Source of the DNA: Anastatus disparis
Lineage: Eukaryota > Arthropoda > Insecta > Hymenoptera > Eupelmidae
NCBI GenBank assembly: GCA_017163975.1
Contig: JAFFSR010000227.1
Coordinates: 6,810,501-6,874,500, forward strand
DNA length: 64,000 nt
Direction of reading: 5' to 3'
Below the pieces are notes generated by a model that was not told the DNA's origin, made no database searches, and saw only the letters and a program-made list of their open reading frames with translations. Shown here piece by piece: positions 23,136 through 36,999 of this stretch (position 1 is the first letter of the stretch; each line of letters begins with the position of its first letter). Made by a program: the position numbers and the translations under genes.

Positions 23136-25480
23136 GGTGTTCTATTTTTTTTAATATTAATGTCCTGGGTTGGGAAATAAATTTTGATGTACATATGATT
23201 CTATATGGGTTCTAAATAATAAGCACATAAACATTAACATACAATGACCATTATTTAAAAAAAATTAATATCTATTAACTCTTCTATGGTCAATTTTTTT
23301 TATCTTTCGTTCATCATAAATAAACTAACTTAAAGAATTCTACTTTTAGTAATTAAATAATATATATTTATTAATTTTAATCTACCAATTAAAAATTTCA
23401 TCCAACGAAAATCCTCAAATTTTCACAACCATTAATCTACATTTCAACAAGCAATTGAAAAAAAAAGAAGAGAATAAACGAAAAGTAACAAATTCTCACC
23501 TACGGAGTTTAGAGTCACGTTACGCGCATGCCTGGAAAATATACTCTCAACGCGTACGCACATTTGCATGGTTTGCTTTTGATACGCTTGGTGAACGTTT
23601 CGCGTCGCCACAGTACAACGTTCCGTATACCTCCGGAAAGTAAAGAGAGGGTTTATATGTATTTGTCCATATATATGTACACGTACACGTATACCAGTCA
23701 ATCGATACTTTCTTATACAACATTAGGTGGTACACACATACATTGCTTCTCTCTCCGCCATTTTACCTTTTTTCCCTTCCTTCTGTTTCGTTATTTCTCT
23801 TTTTATTATGCACTTTCTCACGATCTTGTCTCTCTGCCTTTCATGAGAAGATGCGTGGAAAATCAAGTTCTGTCCTTCTTCTTATTCTACTTTTTTTTTC
23901 TTCTTGTCTTGATTAAGTTAGAGGAGCTAAGAAAGATTGTTAATAGCGATGAAAAGTAGCTCTTTAGTGTATGTACGTTAGGCATGGAAGAGATGACGGT
24001 TTCGCGGTTGGTGTCTAGAAGCTTTTTTATTTTTTATTAATGGATACGAGAAGGTTTTTGTTGGCTAGATGCGTGTGCATGAGGGATGATTGCTTTTCTC
24101 GGTGTTATTATGAGAATTTTTCTTCGATGCTTTTTAATGATCGATGATTTATTGGTTGATTGTAGGAATTGCAGCATGATTTTCTTTTCTATGAAATCAT
24201 TTAATCTGTTATAAAAATTTTTATTTGTTTAGCAAAGAGAATTTCCGAAGAAAATCTTATAGAAAATATTTTATGTTTAAGAATTTACAGCTTTATATCC
24301 TAGCGAATTTTGCATTATTTATTGGATAAAAAAGTACTGATAACTTTGATTCGTTGCATAATAAAATGACCAAAGCGAAATTTTCAAGCTATAAATCGAT
24401 TTCCATAATCATGGCGCCTTCCAGGCAGGCACTTTATCAATCAATCATCTAAATCTCTGAAAATATATATCTTATACACAAAATCGTGACAATCAAACTT
24501 TCTCGAATCTCAACATTTTCTTTTCTTTACCTACTTTATTTTATTTCATTGACCACAAAGCGAGCATTAGACCAGTTTTGCAAAATCTTCGCTGCCGGCC
24601 CAGCATTTGAACGACATATAATACATACATAGAATCTGGTTTTGTTGATCATAAAAGCTTTAAAGAAATATTTCTCTCTCATACCTTTGCGTTCTAGTGC
24701 GAGTATGGATAGGAGATCAGATCAGATGTATATAATCGAGTTGTTGGCACCTGTAAGCTGGATATATAATTAATGTACTTTTAACATTTGCTCGTATAGC
24801 TCTTTTTTTCATTCATTATACAATATATTACGACTGTCGATATTTAACTCTGCGGTCGATACCAGCATATACTCTGGACAATGGCTTTATAGATTTTGGT
24901 TGTACAGAAGAGAAGAAAAAAAAATGAATAAAATATATGTTGGCCAACACGTGGTCACGTTCGTGCTATGTAATGCTAAGAATAATGTAATATTATCTTT
25001 CTGTTGTAAATCTTTGAAGTTCACGTTTCACATGCGTGTGTGTATATGTATATAGAGGCTTTTTAAAGAAAAAAAAAGCTGCATATACGCGCGCGGGTTT
25101 CTGTTACGTGTTTTGAAAAATCTTAAAACTTGATTGATGGCTCTTTGGAAGCTTGAGCTTGTTTCTCTCTCTCTTTTTCTCACTCCTTTTATTTTTTTCT
25201 TTCTCTCTTACTCTCTATTGTTGTTCACCGAAGTGACCTAAAGTATCATTTTCAAGAAGTTGCGTTATAGGCGAGTATTATACCGAAAATAAAAGAAAAA
25301 CCCTTTCTTGTATTATTTCATCGTTGTGACGTCAAACTTGGATTTCTTTTATTTTTTTTTATGATCAATTTCGTAAAAAAAATATTGATTTATTAGCGTG
25401 TTTTACGTAATACGAATAATTTTTTGATTAAAATAGAATTGAGAATGAATTGAAATTTGGTCTTAAAGAAATTATATCAT
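23136..25480. other. AT-rich non-coding DNA
   Basis: No gene, RNA or repeat family recognised. Open frames at 23444-23959 overlap on both strands and lack recognisable domains. Confidence 0.55.
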
Positions 25481-26379
25481 CCCTGGTAGAAATTTGAACA
25501 TTAAAAATGGTGTAAACAACAATTTATGACCATTGTCAATAGTAATATTTTGTCATGTCAAATTGGCGAATAAATGGCAATTTTTTGCTGAATCTGCAGA
25601 GCTCAAATTTTTTGGTATATTGGTTAGCATCTTATAGGCAAAAAATGCTAATATAAAAATGTTGTTCAAAATTTTTGTATTTAGCCAAAAAAATACGCAT
25701 TTTAAGTAAACGGAGAGAAAAAATCAGTAACAGCTATCTAAAAATTAGGTAAACTGTGGACAACTTTTTTTGACTAGTTATATAACTTTTTAGTAATGAG
25801 TCCTTAATTTTTCAGATCATAGGTAAAATCATAACCTCACTTTTGCCACGTGGCGAGAAAATATAGATTAGTATTTATTCACATTCCTTCGTCAATGTTT
25901 ATTTTTATTGGAATTTATAAAAATAAAAATATAATATTAAATTTTATTAAAATAAAAATATGAAACGCAGTACGAAACGAGTATAAAAATATCGTTTTTT
26001 AAAATAATAAATGGAAAATTTGATTAATCGTTTAAAAATAACCTCTAACAATCCGATCACAACTCAAAATATACGCGCGAATATATTAACAAAAGTGATT
26101 CTATTAATGATTAATGATAACTTTCAAGAAAAAACCTTAAATGATTCTTAATAGTAATCAATTAGAGCACAATTTGATAGACTCTACTGTTAACTATCTA
26201 TATTCAAATAATAGTGGATCAGACTCAACATTTTATTAGCATTTTTTAGCACTATGAAGGTTGAAAAAAACGTTTCATATTAGTTCAAATAATGGCCATA
26301 AAACATTCCCATTTTCTGCTCTTCACTTTAAAGAAATGGCCATAAAATGGTAGAAAAAGCGTTTCATTTTCTACCAGGG
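25481..26379. mobile_element. 899-bp non-autonomous DNA element (CCCTGGTAGAAA ends)
   Basis: Begins CCCTGGTAGAAA and ends TTTCTACCAGGG, a perfect 12-bp terminal inverted repeat. Subterminal homology with the 159-bp copy at 2133-2291 runs inward from both ends, notably AATTTATGACCATTGTCAAT at the left and AAATGGCCATAAAATGGTAG at the right. AATGGCCATAAAA occurs twice near the right end. The internal ~700 bp lacks coding sense and is absent from the short copy. Flanks are AT-rich, so no duplication can be called with confidence. Confidence 0.75.
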
Positions 26380-26824
26380 ATATATTGAATATTAAGTATA
26401 TTCAATTTAAAAATACTATTTCTGTTTAGGAAATATAAAGGAACTTTATTTGAAAATGTTAATATTTTAGCTAAAGAACTAGCCTTATGCAATAAATTAT
26501 TAATTGAAATCATTTCTTATTACACGATAAAGTCGTGCGCACATTTTAAATAATTTTTCTTTGGGAATAAATAATTTACGAAATATTTTCTCGATAATTC
26601 AAACCTCCCTGTATGTGAGTACAAGCAGAGATTAACTAATAAATATAACTATATTCATCAAGTTTGAATATATAAAAGACCAAAATCCAAATAAAATAGT
26701 CCGGAATTCGATAATTTAGTTAATAATTTACATGATTCAATATTTTCTACTACTCAATTTTCTATTATCAAACGTCTTTTGGAGAAACGACATAAAAGAT
26801 ACTTTTAATAAATTTCATGTATAC

Positions 26825-27022
26825 GAGGCCGTCAGTGGCTCATTCGGTAGAGCGATGGATTCACAATCTCGAGGTCTCGAGTTTGAGTCCCGCTCTCGGC
26901 TGCCGATTGATACAAGCATCGCTCTATACGATACATATGCTTTGTTCACGTTGAAAAACCTCCGTCGCTAATTAGCATCGTAATGATGACTGAAATACAG
27001 TGACGTTAAATAAAATAAAATT
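26825..27022 (+). repeat. tRNA-derived SINE, copy 4
   Basis: Plus-strand copy, GAGGCCGTCAGTGGCTCATT onward. Box A is slightly altered (TGGCTCATTCGG) and box B is altered (GAGTTTGAGTCCC), so Pol III promoter function is doubtful. The body is complete through CGTCGCTAATTAGCATCG and ends TGACGTTAAATAAAATAAAA. A frame at 26732-26971 that runs through it is an artefact. Confidence 0.88.
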
Positions 27023-28550
27023 AAAAAAATATTATATTATGGATACTAAGTATATATTTTTTAATATTCTTCTAACGCTTCTGTAAGCTCGGCATATTCG
27101 CCAAAGAAAAGCAAAACAAAGTTAACTCGCAGCTTCTGCCTCTCATCCCTACCACATATCCCAAAGCCTTCAATTTCGCCGCGATAACTTTACAAGTTAT
27201 TACGTAGAGAGAAAAAAAAGGAGGCACTTTCGTTACCTTCGCTCTTCTTTATCCTTATATTTTTTTTTTCTTCTCTTACCAAAGCTTAAACTTACCGCTC
27301 CTCCGTAACAATATTATATACCCCTATACGTAATGATCCCTAGCTTATATTATACTTTCTTCCTTCTTTTTTTTTCTCTTAAAGCCAGGTGAATCGTATT
27401 ATACATTGGATCTTTAATAAAGCGCAAAAGTTTAATTTTAACATGATTTTCCACTCCTCCTTACACATTTTGTGGTTTTAGGTATTTTAACATTTGCAAT
27501 ACTTCAGTTTTGTATATACACGTATACATACACACACACTCGGAGAGATAGTGTACTTTGAAAGTTCACGTTTTGCGAGGTGGTTGCGTTATCGCCGGAA
27601 GTGGGCGTTTCGCCTCGACAAGTAGCTTTATACTGTCTCCCTTCTTTTTCTTTACAAGACTACTCTTTTCTTTTCTCTTCTTTTGTTGTGTACGCATATA
27701 CATATATACACGTAGAAATATCCCCTCGGAGGCATTATTTCTATTATTCAACAAGAAGTAAAGTAGGATAAGTAACGAGTACAAGAAAAACCAAGAGTCA
27801 ATATAGTACCATTGAGCGTTGAGCTAAGTGTTTTACATTGGTTTAAAAGGTGAGAGAAAGCATGTTTAACGATGATTAGCGTGATGAATTAGCTTATTTT
27901 TATTAATAGCGCTTATCTGATTGTCGAATGATCAATTGTTAAAATATCATCCTGTTTTTATCGTACCTGCAGACCGTTCTGTAAACTTTTAGAGCTAATT
28001 AGGAATTGAAAAAAATGAGATTTGTTGAAGGTTAGGAAAAAAATATGGAGAGCACTTGAAATGTTAATGAGATATTGTTAAGCGTATGAAAAATAAATGA
28101 GACCTGAGAACAGGTGATTTCTCGCGGCAAGTATAACCGGAAACGTAAAATGAAATATAAAATAAAAAAAGCTGAATTTTGCAATGTTACGTAAAAAGGA
28201 TATGAAAAGAGGTATGAATTTAAAAGCAGTAGTTTATGGTATTTAAAAGATAAATAAAATTACCAAATGAATGCGTTTGTTATATTTGAAAATTTTTGCC
28301 TGCTGGCCATGCGAGGTTTAACTACTTGTGACGTATGTAAATAATGGGTAGTTTTATACGCTTTTAAGTTATGCCACTTCTATTTTTAAATTAATTTGAT
28401 TTTAAATGCACGATTATTAGGTATATAAATAAAAATGCAAAACATTTTTTCCACTTGCATTTTACATCGCATTAAAATAATATGATTACCGACTTCCTTT
28501 ATCGAGCTATTTGAATAAATTTTTATTGGTGAATAACATTTATAAAGCGA
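27023..28550. other. AT-rich non-coding DNA
   Basis: No gene or repeat family recognised; pyrimidine tracts at 27240-27380 and 27640-27690. Confidence 0.55.
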
Positions 28551-28757
28551 GAGGTCGTCGGTGGCTCAGTCGGTAGAGCGATGGATTGGTAATCTCGAGG
28601 CTCCGAGTTCGAACCCCGCTCTCGACCGATTTATAAAAGCACCAATGTACAATACATATGCTTTGTTCACAAACTCACTGACGACCTCCGTCGCTAATTA
28701 GCATCGCTATGATAGCTAAAATACAGTGACGTTAAATGAAAAAAAAAAAAAAAAATT
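28551..28757 (+). repeat. tRNA-derived SINE, copy 5 (best preserved)
   Basis: Plus-strand copy starting GAGGTCGTCGGTGGCTCAGT, with box A TGGCTCAGTCGG and box B GAGTTCGAACCCC. The body carries CACTGACGACCTCCGTCGC and CTAATTAGCATCG, and ends GTGACGTTAAATG plus a ~17-nt poly-A tail. The intact boxes and A-tail suggest a relatively young insertion. Confidence 0.9.
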
Positions 28758-29155
28758 ATTCACAGACCGCATTTGCTTGTTTCAAAAATTTATAATTTTT
28801 TTAATAAGGTTAAAAAAATACATTTATAATTACGCGATGTAATAAATAATGATAGTATATATGTTAAACATCAAAAGTTTTCTCAAAATAATTAAACTAT
28901 TTCTTATTTATTCCCTCATAACCCATCAACACGTCAGAAATTTTTTATTTTCTAATCTTCTGCGTTCTTTTCATTAACTCCATCCCACCCACGCCGATAT
29001 ATATATATATATTTATTTTTAATATCCTACCACGCATATGTTATATGTTGAACAAAAGTTCGCACGTTGGGCGCCAAGCCTGTAGGGTAATTAACGATTT
29101 AACAGACACGCTGGATGAGCATTAGGTTGCAGCTCAGCGACGGCAGCATTTCAAC

Positions 29156-29158
<3 letters not shown>

Positions 29159-29194
<36 letters not shown>
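29159..29194. repeat. (AT)n microsatellite
   Basis: Uninterrupted alternating A-T run. Confidence 0.93.
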
Positions 29195-29196
<2 letters not shown>

Positions 29197-30354
29197 TTTA
29201 ACCAAGTTGTTATTAAGCTTGACGCCGCGTTCAACCGACACTCTTATATACACTACACGATCCTGGTCTACACACGCCCACACATGTATGCAAAATCAAC
29301 CTCGAGAGAACGAAAGAAGAAGAGAGATTAAAAAAACGAAAAAAAGAAACAAAAAATAAAGAAAAAGATGAATCGTATAATGTATATAAAGGAGCAAGAA
29401 GGATAGAACAATGTATACAGTATGTCTTGATCTATAAGAAAGAGAAAGATATAGATATATGTATGTGTATATAGAGAAAGAAGAGAGAGCCGTTAATGTT
29501 TTGTGTATTCAAATAAAGAGAGTTTCTTGATGCACGCGAGCAGTGCGTGTATATATATGTATGCACGTGCATATGCTACCCATTGCCTCTAGGCATTGCA
29601 TATACATATATGTGTGTGTATATGTGTGTATGTGTGTATACGTATTGCGGCAAAGAGAAGGAGGTACCCTAATGACTTTATAATGCCTTCATCTCGCATT
29701 AAATCGCCACCGATTCGCTACTCCCACCAAGGATATATACAGCACACATGCTTCCCTTAATCGCTAATGAAATATGGCCTTTTGCCTGCCGCTATGTACA
29801 CATACTTATACATGCACATACGTATGTATATATCTTTGCAAATGTATTTATCCATGCGAATGCAAGGAATGAGTTTTGTAGATTTTTTTTATTTTATTTC
29901 TTTTACTTTTTTTAAGGGTATATAAGCGCAGCTGAAATGGTTTTTTGTTTGGAGGAAATTATGCCTTTTGAAAATTGACAAAAACTGTTCTGAAGACACG
30001 TTTTACGAATTCTGGTTTTTTTTCAGGAAAGGACAAGGTGTCTTATGTTTGAGAGGACCGATGGAGTTTACATTTGAAAAAGTTTAATGTTTTTCTTATT
30101 GCTTTTTATAATGAAGATGCAACTTGCGATTTCGACCATTGAGTTTCATTATGTTTATTTAGAGCAGTTTGTCAGATGTGAATTATTTTTAGTGAAAAAT
30201 TTTAAAGAAAGGCTTTTTTCAAATAAGTTTTATAGATATTCATTTGATTTTCAATGTTAAAATTTATTTGATTTATCTTCGGTTACTTATGAAACTTTAA
30301 TACTAACTATAGTCATACTAAGTGTATGTAAGAATAAAATTTTAAGAATTTAAA

Positions 30355-30433
30355 AAATTTTTATAAAAATACAAAATATTTTTTATAAAAATAGAAAATA
30401 TATGTTTTATAAAAATATAAAATATTTTTTATC
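30355..30433. repeat. ~24-bp AT-rich tandem repeat, three units
   Basis: TTTTTATAAAAATACAAAAT is repeated three times with small changes (ATAC, ATAG and ATAT at the variable site). Confidence 0.75.
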
Positions 30434-31197
30434 GTAGCAGAGAAATCCAAAAAATATTTCAAACTTGTCTTACGCAAGTAATAATCAAAAATTATCATAT
30501 AAGCATATTGTTAAATTAATTTTTTTTAAATATATCGTGAACATTAATCTTATCGTAATTTGAATATTATTAATAAAATTTTCGTAATTCCAAATTTACA
30601 ATAGCCCCAAAATATTATCCATGAGCATGATAAAATAGTCGATTTAATGATATAAACTAATTAAGTTTACGACTCGGTAGTAATTTTACAACTACGGCCG
30701 TTACAATCTCGCTCCTAATACGCCATTTCTGTAAGCAGAACGCACGGTTATATATACGTGTTAAATCAGTTTGTTTCGGAAAGATCGTAAATCATTAAAA
30801 AAAAAAGGAGTAATTTTGTAAAAGAGGCAAGGAAAAGAAAAAATATTGTTATCATAACATCGGTAAATTTATGAATTTTACGTCATTCCGTTATGTAACG
30901 CTGTAATAAATTTTACTTTGCTAAATTTAAGGAATTTTTGTGCGAACCTCGAGGAAAATTTTCAATTTTTAATAATTACTCTTAATTACAATGATGGAAA
31001 TTTACCGAAGAACTTGATGTTCTGAGTTATTTTATACTTGAGTGTGAGAATTCGTTAAGCATAATTTTTTTAAATTTTAAGAATTATGTAAATTTTTTTT
31101 AAATAATAAAAATAATTTTGATATCAAAAGTTAATTTAATAATAAATAATATTAATTAATTGTATTAATAACATAATAATGATAATATGTAATATAA

Positions 31198-31380
31198 GAA
31201 GTCGTCAGCGGCTCAGTCGGTAGAGCGATAGATTCGCAATCTCGACGTTCCAAGTTCGAATCCCGCTTTCGGCCGATTTATACAAGCACCACATGTGCTT
31301 TGTTAACAAACACACTGACAACCTCCGTCGTTAATTAGCATCGCAATGATAGCTGAGATACAACGACGTTAAATAAAAAA
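31198..31380 (+). repeat. tRNA-derived SINE, copy 6
   Basis: Plus-strand copy with box A CGGCTCAGTCGG (first base changed) and box B AAGTTCGAATCCC. There is a deletion in the body (CACCACATGTGC instead of CACCACTGTACGTTACATGTGC). It ends CAACGACGTTAAATAAAAAA. Confidence 0.88.
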
Positions 31381-34300
31381 ATATGTTAATTAATTATTTC
31401 TTTTTGGCAAGCTGTTAGAATTATTATTAGTTGATTTAGTATTAATAATAATATTTAATAATTTTTTAGTTTGAATTTTTTCGTGAATTTTTTTTATAAA
31501 TATTTAAACACAAAATTCCTTAATTATAATGTTTTTTTACATCAATGTAATTATAATTACAATGAAAATTTTAACCTTTGATGAAATAAATTTTTTCTTT
31601 AATTTTTCACATTTTTATAATCTATATATTGAAAATTCTCTCTTTTATTTTTTCTTATTAAACCTATAAACTTTATAAAACAAAATAACTTTCCATATGA
31701 GCCGATTGATATAAACGCTCAAACCAATTAACTTATCGCGCGTATCCTCGTCAAATCGATCAAAAGTGAAGAAAGCTCATTCTCGCGTATGACCATCATT
31801 TAAAAAAAATTCCTTTCGGTTCACTCTTCAACAATAACCTTTCGGTAAAGCAAAAAGAAAGAAAAAAAATGAAAGCTCAAGAAAGCCGACTTATACGGCT
31901 CTCTTTAACAGTACGAGGGTGCACGCGTGAAAATATCGTTTGTATTCAAAAGCGTTAAAAAAAAAAAAAAAAAGAAACTGCGGCTCCACACGGGTGTTAC
32001 ATCTCATGTTCGATATTTATGTCGACGTTATGCTAATTCGTATACTGCAAAGGTTGCAATGCCTTCATGTCGCGTTTTCAACGCCGGCGAGATATCTCAC
32101 GCGCTTTCTTCAGAAAGAAAAAAAAAAAAAGAAATTTTTTTTCGCTACCACTTTGGGTACTTATATACACTTTTTTTTATTATTATTATTATTATTCTTC
32201 TTCTTTAACATCTCTTCGAAGCCGCTCTCGCTCTCGCTCGCGCATGCACACAACGTATCATGATTTATGGCCAAAGGATTGGGAGCCTCCCAGTTTAACC
32301 GACAGTATAAAAATGGCAAAGAGGAAAAAAAAGAAGCGAGCCGCACATTGTATATTATCGATATAAAGGTATGCCGTGCGGCGTGAAAGGAAAAACTATA
32401 ATAAGTACAAAAGAGCGCAACATTGTCGAAGGAATTAAAGCTGAGAATTTCTACATAATGGACATAATGCAGTCGTGTTATTTGTTACTTCGGTTTATAT
32501 CGACGCCAAATTGAATGCATAAAAGCTCGATTTTATTGTGCACACTCAATGGATTTCAGTAGATTTGACGAAATGATATTTATTTACGCCTGCGTGTGAT
32601 TAATAAGCAGGATGCGAATATAGTGCAAGAAAGGCTATTGTTGATATATTGGCGCTATTGTTTTGCCAATTTTTTAATGAAATTGCGGATTTTATTTATT
32701 TTTTTTTTAAGAAAACTATTTTAGATTCATATAGAATAATACACTTTGGAAAATAAATGCGTTTGCATCACTACTATTTCCATTGTGTCGATATCTTGAC
32801 ATCAATTGCCTGTATGAAAAGTTGATTAATAATGAAATATTGAAGCTTTAAGTGTAACGGTTATATATAACATTTTAAAAATGAAAATTATGATTGAATA
32901 ATGCTTGATTGAAAATTGATTTTACGTATAACGACTGCATTCCGATATTATATATGCTAAAAATATATAATTTACTTAAAAAATTATTTTTCTTTTTTTC
33001 AAAATGTTCATGTAGTTAAACAATATAGATGCGTCATTGACTATTCCTAGAAAATATGCAAAGATGCAATCGATATTTTTATTCCAGTAGTGCGTTTTGT
33101 CGCAGTGTGCAAGCAATTTTTTGCATGGTTGCGCAGTTTTGTTCGTTTCTTCTTCTTTTTTTATTCGCATGCACCTCGTTGTTTTATTTTTGTTAAAGAT
33201 ATATGTATGCACGGTATGCTTGGTATACTATAAGCGTGACGAATTTCTAATTAAAGTCGTATAGCTCAACGCGTGCGTTACGATGTTACAATGCGCGTAG
33301 CGTTAAAGCGGCATTGTTAAATCGGTCGATGATTTATGGCCCTGTGTGGGGTCATAAATGAGGAAATTTGCGAGTAAAATGATGACAATGGATGGGAGGA
33401 TGAATGATTTGTGATGATTTTTGGATATCTTCTTTTTTTTTTTTTACTTTTAATTTTTAAATGACTTAAAATTTTTGCCTTTTTTTTTAGTTTTAATGAC
33501 TGTATTAAAATATTTAAATGATTGTTAAGTATGTCGGCATTCTTTTTTAATAGCTGCAAATTATATGATAACTTTTAAATTTGTTTTGTCTGAATCATCT
33601 GATTTGAAAAACTTTTACTTTTATTTAATCAAATAGCATGTGTTTAGAAAATCTTTTCATTACATAAAAATGTATTGATTAAGAAAACTAATTTTCAAAT
33701 AATTAAATTCTTCTTAGCTGAAATGATAATTTACTTACATGCGTCATGTATGACTAACATCTTGTACTGATAATAAAGCATTTATCAGATCAACCGGCAA
33801 TTACAAGATAAATTCATGTCATGCAATTAAAAAATAACTTTAAATCAATTAACTTGATAATTGCTCTACTTGTTGAAACTATATTTATCTCTTTCATATA
33901 TATTTTTTATTAATTCTTTAATCTCACAAAAAAATCTCAATTTTAAATTTCAAATTTTAATTTTCTTAACAAAATATTGTTTTTATTTTTTACAACATAC
34001 AAATCTAAAAAGATACTAGAACTCATTTAAAGTACAAACCATCGCAAACAAAAGAGAAATCCCTATGAGCAAAAGCGCAAACAAGAAGGTTATATCTACG
34101 TGTGGTGTGTTTAAAAGTTATGCAACGTTGATTTTCAATTGGTTTGCAGGTTTTTTTTTTGTATATGTGTGCGGGCCGGTACAACTATTAGCCTTTATCC
34201 CCTCCCAGGTGCAATTATCGCCACGTAAAAGATTAAATCGCTCCGTCAAGAGTGTCAAGCTTGTGCACGAGCACAACCTCTTTTCCGGCGTCTTCTTGTC

Positions 34301-36999
34301 TCCCTTCTCTTCTTTTAGATTTTTTTTTTCTACTTCTTCTTTTTTTTAAATGTACGAAAGAAAAAGAGCGAGATAGAGAGGAAAAAAGAGTAAATGATGA
34401 CGATTTCCTAATCGAATGGCAATGTGTAATTATATGTGTATATATAATCGTTAAGAGAGAAATCGCGTTTGTATGTACATGCACACATATATAGTGCTCT
34501 TATATATAATGTGTACCCCAGGTGTAAATGCTTTGCGTGACCAATGCGCAATGGATTAATGGACTTTGCGAAAAGGATGTTACCGTGTTGATAGTAGAGG
34601 CACGATGATATTTTTTTTTTTTTTAATGTGTATACCAAAGAATTTTGAAAACTTCTTTTCTAATTTATTTCTTTTAATTTTACACGTGTTGAAAAATTCA
34701 AAGTATTTCATTTTAAGTAGTATGTAATTAATACACGGTAGAAATATCTTGTTGTGGATTAATTCAGGCAGTAATAATTAAATTAAAAGCACATATTATT
34801 CAGATATGCATTTAAATATATTGTAGATGTAAAAAAACATATTAAAAATCTACATGAATTTAAAAATCTTCAAAATACATATTCCTTTTAGATTAAATCA
34901 ATTAATCTGAAATTAATCTCAATACCGTTAACAATATAAAAGGATTGCTCTTAAATCTCCGAGTTACTCGTGCTTACATTAGTTCATACACTAAAGAATC
35001 AGAGAAACTACCAGAGAGACTTAAACTTACAGATAGGAAAATTGTTTCATGCATGGCTTGGCTTTAAGTTTTACAAAAAAGCAAAACGATTATTCCGCTA
35101 TACACTATACCACTATGGCTTTATATAGACGTAGTAGTAAAAATAGTAGTGGTAGTTGTATACGGCCCGGAAATATCGAGTTCTGTTTGAATACCCAGTC
35201 ATTACGTGAATCTATAGACTCCTTTCGTGACTTGTTCACTTTATTTGTACAGAAAAAAAAGAGAGAGAGAGAGAGAAGGATGTATAGAAAAGTCAGTTAT
35301 ACGCGAGGAATAATAATCTACAATATGCATATAGGGTAAAATTGCAGCTAATACATATATATACGTATATGAGAAAAAGAGAGGAAAAAAAAAGGAATGA
35401 AAATGTAATGCCTCGTGAAAAGTTTAGCAGCTAATTCGAAACGATTTATATTTAAGTGGACAACACAAATGCAATAGTTCTTTTTTTTTCTCTCTTTCAT
35501 TGCTAGTCTCTTTGTTGGTGCGTGTGTATTCCAGAAAATTTGTACCGAGGGAAGTCACTTTTGTGCTGGCGATTTTTTTTTACTTGGAATTTTTCGTTAA
35601 GTCGAAAATATATTATGAATATTGTGATCGATCATTATTTCTTAGATTGACTTTGGTTTGATTTTTTTTATTTTTATATTATAGTATATTTTGTTTTTGA
35701 TGTATAAAAAATGATAAAAGAATTATTTTGATTAAATTTTTATCAATAGCAGAAAAAAAGAAATAGATAGCTTTGGTTGAATGCAGTTTTAGATATTTAT
35801 TTTGAATTTATTAAATTTATAAAATTTTATGTCTTCTATATATTTCTGTATTAAAATCATCTGGAGCGGTACTAAATATTCATTAAAATTGAAAATTGTA
35901 ATAATTTCATTGAAATAAGTTTTTTTCTATTGTATATATTATTATCCATCTTAAAATTACAAGTGGGAATAGAATGTTTCATTAGGAAATAAATACATAC
36001 CAAATTTGTTTTTTTTTATGTTGAAACTGTTTAGTAAGAAATAAATAAATTTATAAACTTAACATACAAACTAAACTTATAAATAAGCAAAATTCATTAC
36101 ATCAATATAGGATAAAATGGGTTCGTTTTATTTATTTCGTTAGGAAGTTGAAAATTTATATTTTTTTACTCATTTTATTGCTTCCATCTTCGTTTTTTTT
36201 TTTATTCCTCTTTTTTTTTATATAAATTAATCATGTAATAGATTATTGCACTTCAAAATTCTCATGCCACCTTCGTTGAAGTAGGTTGATGAGTAGGTGA
36301 AAATTGCGAAGGTCGTTAAACATTTATTATTATTAGTATTTTTTTTTTCTTCCAAGAAACACTTTCATCCAAATTTCTTTCGTTATTTAGTTTTTTATTT
36401 TTTATTTCCCCTATCGCCGTTTCATACCTTTCTTCTTTCTTTATACTCATTACAAGAGTTTAGGTTTTTTTTTTATTCTCTTTTTTTTTGTGTCATTTGG
36501 AGACTTATTTACATTGGCAGTAGCTATACACCGGCCCAGGCAATGGCTACGCATTTTCGTGTTCCATGTCGACGATACACAAGCAATTGTATTTAACAAT
36601 ATAATAACATCCTACACTAATGTACTATGCGTCGCAGCGATAATGATCTTGGTTTCTTTCTTTCTTTTTTTTTTCATTCTTGCAAAACATAGAATAGAAA
36701 TTTTTTTTTTTCGAAATAAACGTCACGCAATGTCTTTCTTTTATTTAAAACGAATTTTCTTGTAACGTTTTGCAAAAAAAAAAGAGAAAAAAAAATGTTT
36801 CTCGTCTTTCATATTTTTAACGAATTGCGTGGGATATATTTAAATAAAAGTATAATGAGATAACATTAAAGAAATTGTGAAAATAAGCAATTCGCAACAT
36901 TGTTAAATTATGTCATTTTTATTATATTTATGTACGTACGAGCAATAAGAAACTCGAATACTGAAAAGTAAAGCAAATTTTTTATTGTCGAAGCTATGG
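31381..36999. other. AT-rich non-coding DNA, 3' flank of the T-box gene
   Basis: Holds an ATT run (32179-32206), poly-T and CT tracts and no recognised gene. Open frames at 31927-32366 and 34233-34494 are overlapping low-complexity shadows on both strands. Confidence 0.55.

Larger units (their letters stand above)
28758..31197. other. AT-rich non-coding DNA with simple repeats
   Basis: Holds an AT run at 29159-29194, alternating TATATG/TGTGTA tracts at 29540-29645, and a ~24-bp TTTTATAAAAATA-type tandem repeat at ~30355-30433. No gene recognised. Confidence 0.6.

Noticed and set aside
22937..23194. Open frames reading VSGSVGRAMELYSRGLEFESRSR (and 26732-26971 on the other strand)
   Set aside because: These are translations of the SINE head; the same peptide arises wherever a copy is open. 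They are not genes.
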